A stretch of DNA of 64,000 bases from Torymus aiolomorphi (lineage: Eukaryota; Arthropoda; Insecta; Hymenoptera; Torymidae): contig CM070875.1 in the NCBI GenBank assembly GCA_036365515.1, positions 96,510,128 through 96,574,127 on the forward strand. The letters run 5' to 3'. Position numbers and translations under genes: made by a program. The notes beneath the pieces are model-generated. The model was not told where the DNA came from. It made no database searches and saw nothing but the letters and a program-made list of their open reading frames with translations. Shown piece after piece: positions 57,617-64,000 of this stretch (its first letter is position 1; the number at the start of each line of letters is the position of its first letter).

Positions 57617-57818
57617 TTTTGAGGCGAAGTATACCTGTAGACAAAGGAACTTCGCCAAGAATTAAGATGCACTAGCCGGGCAGAAGCCCGATGAAGTCAT
57701 AACAGAGCACAACACAGATTTTAGTTGTCGCCGGATCGCGATACGAAATCAGTGGATATACTCGTGCGCGCTCGATTTATAAACACGTCTAAACGCGACG
57801 GTGGCTCAAATCGAACTC
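57617..57818 (-). other. LINE-5 5' UTR
   Basis: About 200 bases between the element start (GAGTTCGATTTGAGCC on the minus strand) and the ORF1 ATG. I-clade LINEs carry an internal promoter here; no specific box could be assigned. Confidence 0.6.
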
Positions 57819-57831
57819 CATTTCTATACAT

Positions 57832-58370
57832 TTCTTGAGAGAGTTTGCGTTAAAGTAACAAACTATCAGGCCATGGTTCTGAGACACGGAGATATGAGAT
57901 ATGTGTGTGTGGGGTGACCATGTAGCTATAAGATGAATTTCGTTAGGAGAGCGATGAGAATGTGATGAGCCTAGTCTAAAAAAGATTTGAGTTCCTCAGC
58001 AGTGGAGACGAGTGTCGCGTGGTCTTCTTTCTTCCTTTTTATGTAAATTTTACCATGGCGTACGTAGGTGACGAAGCCTTTCTTCTTAACTTCTGTGCAA
58101 GCAGATATACGAAGGCGGTGCAAATCTGCAGGAAGTAGCTCATTTATACTAATTAGAGAATGAGACAGCGGAGGTCTGGTATTTGCCTGTACTAACAAGT
58201 CGGTGCTGAGCTGAGACGTGTGCATTTTCCCAATTTTCATTTTGGCATTTAGGAGTGACACAGCCAGTGTATGCGACGATAGCGCAACAACGAGCGGTGT
58301 GATCCTAGGTCTAGCATCACCACTGATGGGTTGAGATGATGATTGGAGATCCATCGTTGGAAATTCTTCA
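57832..58370 (-). pseudogene. LINE-4 ORF1 C-terminus and start of ORF2
   Basis: 58354-57971 (127 codons): ISINELLPADLHRLRISACT, KGFVTYVRHGKIYIKRKKED and STAEELKSFL match the FP25K-type C-terminal domain found in LINE ORF1 proteins. Just downstream, the frame HGLIVCYFNANSLKKCI is the start of the endonuclease (N of NANS) and runs into the LINE-5 target duplication at 57831, resuming at 52173. The 5' end is cut near 58370 where the Penelope element begins. Confidence 0.75.
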
Positions 58371-59578
58371 GCATGAATACGTTGCCTTTGTCTTTACAAA
58401 CATCCCGGTAGATCTTGTGTGTGAGAGTATTGATAGGCGAGCACAATCGATCGTTCCGAATTGTACCATTCCGCTAGATGAAATTAAGAAATGCATACAC
58501 TTTTTATATAACAATACTTGTTTCACTTTCAACAATGAATATTATAGACAAATTTTTGGTACACCGATGGATTCTCCGATTTCTCTGTTATTTGCTGACA
58601 TTGTAATGGATGATTTAGAAAAGTCGTGTTTAGAGACATTAAAAAACATACATAATTGCACCCCTCTTTTTTACTACAGATATGTAGATGATACAATTAT
58701 TTGTGTAAAAAAAGAACACATAGAGGATGTCATTAACACTTTCAATTTATATCGTAAAAATCTACAGTTCACATATGAATTAGAACAAAATAATAGTATA
58801 AACTTTTTGGATATAACGATCATCAAAAAGAATAATAGATTAATCACAAATTGGTTTCAAAAATCAACATCATCGGGGAGAGTAATCAACTTTTCTTCAA
58901 ATCATCCAATACAGCAGAAGAAAAACATTATTTATAACCTAGTCGACCGAGCAATACTTTTGTCACACAAAAGATTCCATAAGAACGACTTGCGAAAAAT
59001 CCAAAGGACGTTACTAAACAATAATTACCCATGGGACTTTATCCAAAAAAACATCCGATACCGTAAAATATCTTTGAAACACAAACGCAAAAAAAACCAA
59101 GACAATTTTCAAATTTTTCCAAAAATGCAGCTACCATATATAAAGAATAATTATAAAAAATTATCGGCAATTTTGAAACAATACAATATTATTTCCATCC
59201 CGTTAGTGAAAAAGAGTCTTAACTCGATTATAAAATTAGGCAAGGATGTAACTAAAAAATGGGACCGAACTAACATTGTATACAAATTTACATGTAAAAA
59301 TTGTCCGGCGGCGTACATAGGAGAAACTAAAAAAACGAATCAATGAACACAGAAATAACAAAAACGAAGATTCGGTAGTTACCATGCACCAAAACTCGTT
59401 TAACCATCAATTTGATTGGGAGGGAGCGGTAATTCTGGATAATGAGAGCAATTATAAAAAAAGATTAATGTCCGAAATGATGCACATAAAATGTCATAAC
59501 AATAACATAAATAAAATAGAAGACATATTCACTCTGAATAAGTCATATTTTCCGGTGTTAAGGAAATTCAAATGCTAA
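58371..59578 (+). pseudogene. Penelope RT plus GIY-YIG endonuclease
   Basis: First frame to 59346: VAFVFTNIPVDLV (usually SLFTNIP), YRQIFGTPMDSPISLLFADI (Asp in place of the usual Gly of MGSPIS), YYRYVDDTIICVKK with the YVDD box, then SINFLDITI and the long basic region. GIY-YIG begins NIVYKFTCKNCPAAYIGETK. A frame change at 59340 joins 59346-59578 (RINEHRNKNED, MHQNSFNHQFDWEGAVILDN, KRLMSEMMHIKCH). The first RT blocks are missing. The protein copies the element RNA; GIY-YIG cuts target DNA. Confidence 0.9.
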
Positions 59579-59851
59579 CGATCTGATGTTATTGTTTTGG
59601 TTTCGCATCTATACTCGTTTCGCTGTCAGATATATAAGTGCGAATTGTACGGCTTATCCATCGCATTTCCGAAATCGAAAATTCAGCGAAATAATGTCGG
59701 TCGTTCGACTTGTTAACATGCGTTAACATACACAACTTTTAAGAGGTAACATTACGTTTTACTATTTTTTGTTAAAAAATTAGAATATTTGACTGTTAAA
59801 AAATTAAAATATTTAACTTTGTACAATTTGTTTCACAATAAAAAACTTTTA

Positions 59852-59889
59852 GCCTGAAGAGGTTGACACACCAGTCAACCAAACGTCGC
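59852..59889 (+). ncRNA. Hammerhead-like hairpin at the Penelope 3' end
   Basis: CTGAAGA, a 7-bp stem (GGTTGAC ... GTCAACC), then AAACGTC. This follows the hammerhead core order CUGANGA - stem - GAAA closely, though the G of GAAA is part of the stem or missing. Penelope-like elements are known to carry small hammerhead ribozymes in this position. Confidence 0.5.
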
Positions 59890-59921
59890 TTTATAAAAAA
59901 AAAAAACTTACATGAAATAAG

Positions 59922-60430
59922 GTGTTTTATTTCATACATGACCCCCGCCTGATCGAGAAAAGCATCACTTCAAAGATAGATTTTGGAATGCAACTATTCA
60001 ACGCCAAACGCGTCGGAAAGTCGAATTTAGTATCTTCTACGTGGGGGGGGGGGGGCAAAATGGATCCAGCCACGTACGCGACAATGATTTTCGGATATAC
60101 TAAAGAGTTAGAATTGTTGTATTCCGACGAGGAATGTCGAAAAGATTGGCAGATCAATTTGAGAGAGGAATTCGACATGCTTTTATTGGTCAGCAAATGA
60201 AATAAAAAAATATACTTTTCCAAATTCTGACAGACTACGATAATGATGATAAAAGGGCTCAAAGTAGAAAACAAAATCGCGAGCAAAATAAAAATGATGT
60301 AAAGTCTGATGAGAAAAATGAAAAACAGGCTCAAAATCAAAATCAAAATCAAAACGCAAATGAAAATCAACAAAAGAGACCGTGGAAAACCAAAAACATA
60401 AACGCTACGCAATTTCAAAATAAAAATTAA
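59922..60430 (+). pseudogene. Gypsy-type gag, C-terminal part
   Basis: MDPATYATMIFGYTKELELL, a helical stretch, then after stops a Gln/Asn/Lys-rich tail (DEKNEKQAQNQNQNQNANEN). No zinc knuckle is seen. Assignment rests mostly on position before the protease. Confidence 0.5.
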
Positions 60431-60639
60431 ATCTCTAAACGAAATTCGGAGAAACACACTCCCCCCGTGAATAATAAAACCGCACAAAACTCTCATGAAG
60501 AGATAGACATTTTGGATCTCCAGATAGATGCAAAACCATCGACCTCGAATTCGGAAAAATAAATGTAGTTGCATTTCCATACTCGGAAAATACGCAAATC
60601 GAAAAGGCTCGAAATGCAACTGCACGTAAATTTCCCAAC

Positions 60640-61110
60640 AAAATTGAACTACTGTCTACTGCTTTAATAGATGTTCGAGAAGACTTAACTTTTGATATAG
60701 ATCCGATTGGCGAAATTACTGAGTATTTGCGATGTCCAGAGATAAATATTTGTTTAAATGGAAAAATAATAAAATCCTTAATTGACACTGGCAGCGAAGT
60801 AACAACCATATCAGAAAAATTTTCCAACGATAATTTAGAATACTTCAAGTCATGACCGACTTTACCTTTATGTGGAAAATTTGTTAAAGCAGCAACAGGA
60901 AATAAATCAATACGTATAAAATTACAGGCGATGATATCTACTATAATAAATAATTTAACACTAAATCGCATCTATATTGTGGTACCTAAATTAATAAAAG
61001 ATTGTATAATCGGGATTGATTCCCAAGAAAAAATAAAAATGTTAATTAATACTGAGGTGAAAAGCATAAAGATTACGGTAAACGATAAATCAGAGCGATA
61101 TCGTATAATA
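60640..61110 (+). pseudogene. Gypsy-type protease
   Basis: INICLNGKIIKSLIDTGSEV has the LIDTGS retropepsin site (Asp codon near 60784), and CIIGIDSQEKIK is the usual IIG-D stretch further on. A stop (tga near 60855) interrupts. Confidence 0.82.
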
Positions 61111-61400
61111 TGATGAGTGTTATTGATTCAAAATAATATTCATCATTGAATATTATTGAATGTCTTGATGGCGAAAATGACCAAATATCATTACATTCAA
61201 ATATCATTACATTCAAAGGCGGATCTTGAATTCTAGGATTACGTCGATAATGAGTTCGATGTCTCCATTGAAGAGATCGAACAAAAAATCAATACAAGTG
61301 ACATATTATCCATCGAACAGAAATAAATTAAAAAAAATTAATAATCAAATATAAACCCGTATTTCCAAAAAAGCCGGGGTTAATTAACAATTATACTCAC

Positions 61401-62420
61401 GTGTTGCGTCTAAAAGATAACACACCATTCTTTTCAAAATCTTATCCGGTACCCATTCATTATAGAGAAAAAGTAGAAAAAGAAATTGATAAAATGCTAA
61501 AACTAAGTATCATTAGATCTTCTCAAAGTAATTACATAAGCCCGATGTTAGTAGTCCCAAAGAAAGATGACGATATTCGGTTAGTTTTAGACGGTCGAAA
61601 ATTAAATGAGAAACTTATGGATGATTATGAATCCCCGCCCTCGATAGATGAAATTTTACTCAGGTTCACGAAAAAACCTTTCATGTCAAGCTTAGATTTA
61701 ACGAGTAGTTATTGGCAGATCGGTTTTGAGAAGAAAGTAAACAATATACCGCATTTATGATTTTAAATCGCTTAATGGAATTTAATGTCTCGGCTCTTGG
61801 AATTAAAACTAGTTGAGTGGCATTGATTCGTGCATTCGGCAGTGTAACTGCAGACTTGCAGCACTTTTTATTAACGTTTGTAGACGATGTGCACGCACGT
61901 TCAAACTCATTCGAAGAACATTTAGAACATTTAGAGTTACTTTTCCAAAGAGCTTTAGAGCACAATATTACATTTAATTTTGCGAAGTCAATATTCTGTA
62001 ACGAACATATAGAATTTTTAGGCTACATACTAACGCCGGACGGAATAATTCCAGACCCGAAAAAAATCACTTCAATAAAATGTTTCAGAGAACCGATAAA
62101 TCTAAAAGAAGTTCAATCATTTTTAGGTTTCGTAAATTTTTATAGTAGGTTTGTAAACAACTACGCTGAATTAACAATTCCTCTGTTAAAGTTAGCAAAA
62201 AAAAATATTACATTTAAATGGGTAGAACATCATTCACTAGCTTTTCACAAAATAATTTGTGCATTTGATAACTGTATAATGTTAGCGTATGTCGATAAAG
62301 ACATTTATTCTCACGAATGACGCGAGTAATTATGCGATTGCTATGATCTTGTCACAATTAAATGATAAAAAAGAAGAGCAGGTAGTTTGTTTCGTTAGTC
62401 GTACCTTAACCCGTTCAGTC
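61401..62420 (+). pseudogene. Gypsy-type reverse transcriptase and RNase H start
   Basis: TPFFSKSYPVPIHYREKVEK, MLVVPKKDDDIRLVLDGRKL, FMSSLDLTSSYWQIGFEKK (catalytic Asp), a frame break at 61755, then FLLTFVDDVHARSNSFEEHL (FVDD box), IEFLGYILTPDGI, VQSFLGFVNFYSRFVNNYAE, and in another frame FILTNDASNYAIAMILSQLN (RNase H Asp). The element breaks off near 62420. Confidence 0.9.
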
Positions 62421-63021
62421 ACGCTATTCAGTTCAGAAAACATGTTTTTTTCGAATATATTTGTTTATAACTATTATAAACAATTATGGATTGACAAAAA
62501 ATCCTATTAGATATAAAGTTTAAGTTATTTTCTACCTGAAAATGTAAAAACGTCAGGATTTTGCATAGAATATAAAAAAAATTTTTAATTAAAAAAAAAC
62601 AGGGTGCCGATATGAGCAAATCCCCAAAACTTTTGAAATTTGTAATTTAAAAAAATAAAAATTTTTTTTCAAAGCACAGCTTTGAAAATCTTTTTTTCTC
62701 TTTTAGTTAGCCTCGAATAACATTAGAAAATACAGGCTCATGTTTTTTTCAGAATCTTTTTTTTGCAAAACAGCATAATTGACCCAAACTCGAAATTTTG
62801 TAGATATGAAAAAAAAAGTATATCAAATGATTTGTATTAACAGATGAACTGTATTTATTTCATAAATAATAATACAACAAATTATTGAAAAAATACAATA
62901 GTTACAAAAATTAATAATAACAATAATATTAAATTATTTAAAAAAAAAAAATAATATTGATTATTTTCAAAAATTAAAAAAAATTAATTATAGCAATAAT
63001 ACTGAATTTAATTATTTTCAA
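62421..63021. other. AT-rich gap, no gene
   Basis: Long A and T runs; nothing recognised. It is the 3' flank of the minus-strand gene that follows and may hold its polyadenylation site (several AATAAA-like words on the minus strand, e.g. near 62860). Confidence 0.5.
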
Positions 63022-64000
63022 CTATGATTTTTTTTTGGTTGCTTTTTTGTTAGCTTTTTTTCTGTTTTTTTTTACCTTTTCAACTTTTTCATCGACTAAA
63101 TTCCATTTATTTGGTTTGAGTGAAAAATGAGTGCATGGAAGCGTGGTGAAACATGAATTGCATGCGAGATAATTAAGGAACAATGCATTTTTATATTCTG
63201 CATTTCACAATAACTGAAAAACTTTGTTAGAATTTGGCGCGGATTTTAAATTAGGCTCAATGATCTTATCAATAGTTTCTATCTCATCAAGTGTAACTTT
63301 GAAAATTAGAATCTTTTTCTTATCAGATTTATTAACAGCAGTAATTACATCATCTGCTGACGTAATATCGTTTCCAGCTAGAACAAAGTTATCACACAAA
63401 CCTTTAACTGTCCCCCCAGTTGCGTCAGCACTACTCTTTCCATGCCCGGGAGTGGAAATATTCCAGGAAGCATTTTTCAAATGAAATTTTTCACAATGTA
63501 GTCTAAACAAATGGAAATTTGTTTTATTTTTGTACTGTGTCGTGGGACCATCACTGCGAATATGAATTGTTTCTACATTTGGTACAGTCGACTGAATAAG
63601 CTTGAAAATTGGTTGCAAATGGGCCCAAATAGCAGTGGCATCATGCCTTAAACTTTCCGACACAGTACAAAAAGAAACACATTCCGGTTCATCGTGCAAA
63701 GTTTTCTTGTAATAGAAAACTCCCGTGTGGAGGCTTAGCTGTTTTTGAGAAGCTCCAAAGTGTACAGCTTGGATTTCTTCTGCGTATTTACATACGTAGT
63801 TCTCTGAGAAATCAATGACCATTTGAACTTCGTTTAACTTCAAATTACATTTGTTATCGTGAAAAAATGACAACTGGTGACTAGTATCATAAGAATGTTT
63901 CAAGAATGAGTTTAGTGATGAATTTAGTTCTTGGATTATTTCTGAAACAGTACAGAAAATTTTAGTTTTCGAAGTGACAGTAACGTTGAAAACTTTATTT
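63022..64000 (-). pseudogene. Unknown gene, 3' part, one internal TGA; DDE-like motifs
   Basis: The minus strand is open from the window edge to TGA at 63207-63205 and, past that single stop, stays in frame to TAG at 63024-63022. Counting from codon 63903: Asp31 in VIDFSENYVCKY, Asp118 in HIRSDGPTTQYKNK, Asp160 in GHGKSSADATGG. These wordings recur, as I remember, in uncharacterised arthropod proteins; spacing D-87-D-42-D would suit an RNase H-fold transposase, but this is inference. After the TGA come CNSCFTTLPC and a Lys-rich tail (KVKKNRKKANKKATKK). Either a fresh pseudogene, a read-through or a sequence error. Confidence 0.55.

Larger units (their letters stand above)
52187..57818 (-). 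mobile_element. LINE-5: full-length I-clade (Nimb/I-like) LINE
   Basis: Flanked by a 13-bp target duplication, CATTTTTATACAT (52174-52186) and CATTTCTATACAT (57819-57831). Removing it joins LINE-4 in frame (NSLKKCIKMLKFFLSTR), so both boundaries are exact. 5632 bp with an A-rich 3' end, ORF1, endonuclease, RT and RNase H: the I-clade order. RNase H plus a CCHC-type ORF1 separates it from the CR1-like LINEs nearby. Coding parts carry several breaks. Confidence 0.92.
58371..59900 (+). mobile_element. Penelope-like element, 5'-truncated
   Basis: RT, GIY-YIG endonuclease, 3' UTR with a hammerhead-like hairpin and an A-run. It starts inside RT, where it meets LINE-4 ORF1, the usual 5' truncation. 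Confidence 0.88.
59922..62420 (+). mobile_element. Degenerate Ty3/gypsy-type element
   Basis: Gag tail, protease, RT and the start of RNase H appear in order on the plus strand, with many frame breaks; no LTR was found on either side. A G14 run lies at 60045-60058. Confidence 0.82.

Overview
This window is eukaryotic, AT-rich and almost wholly made of transposable elements. Penelope, Copia, Ty3/gypsy, CR1-like and I-like LINEs, DD41D mariners and TTAA/TA foldback elements occur together, which fits an arthropod, most likely an insect; the sequence does not fix the species. I found no host gene I can name. The only possible non-retroelement gene (right edge, minus strand) may itself be transposon-derived.

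Layout. 1-5 kb: a small palindrome, a solo LTR (CATT target duplication) split by a 1000-bp foldback, a LINE endonuclease scrap and a possible SINE. 5-7.4 kb: a compact non-autonomous Ty3/gypsy-like element on the minus strand with two near-identical 214-bp LTRs. 7.7-17 kb: a degenerate Copia element (minus) whose gag is split just after its tenth codon by a nearly full-length LINE (plus, 11.5-17.03 kb) with ORF1, pol and an unexpected third ORF. 17.06-23.2 kb: two mariner-like elements of rosa/DD41D type in tandem, the second with an intact 354-aa transposase. 23.2-25.6 kb: a 5'-truncated relative of the first LINE, inserted in the reverse transcriptase of a second Copia element.

26.4-42.8 kb: a 16.4-kb palindromic foldback element that splits the integrase of that second Copia, whose coding sequence resumes at 42.8 kb and runs to its 5' LTR at 45.1-45.5 kb. 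The foldback has no transposase. Its arms carry subterminal arrays and 360-bp tandem repeats. It has been invaded by two solo LTRs, a GGGAGCGTCC foldback, a TTAA (piggyBac-like) foldback MITE and a 280-bp Penelope-like fragment. 45.5-58.4 kb: three minus-strand LINEs. One is cut by the Copia LTR. One is split by both an LTR-like GC-rich repeat and a complete I-clade LINE (13-bp target duplication), which itself carries a 258-bp CACTG MITE. 58.4-59.9 kb: a Penelope-like RT with GIY-YIG endonuclease. 59.9-62.4 kb: Ty3/gypsy remains. 63.0-64.0 kb: the 3' part of an unknown gene with a single internal stop.

Nesting order can be read from the breaks: Copia-2 predates the giant foldback, and the foldback predates its five inserts; LINE-4 predates LINE-5, which predates the CACTG MITE. 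In several places removing an insert and one copy of its target duplication restores an open frame, which fixes the boundary to the base.
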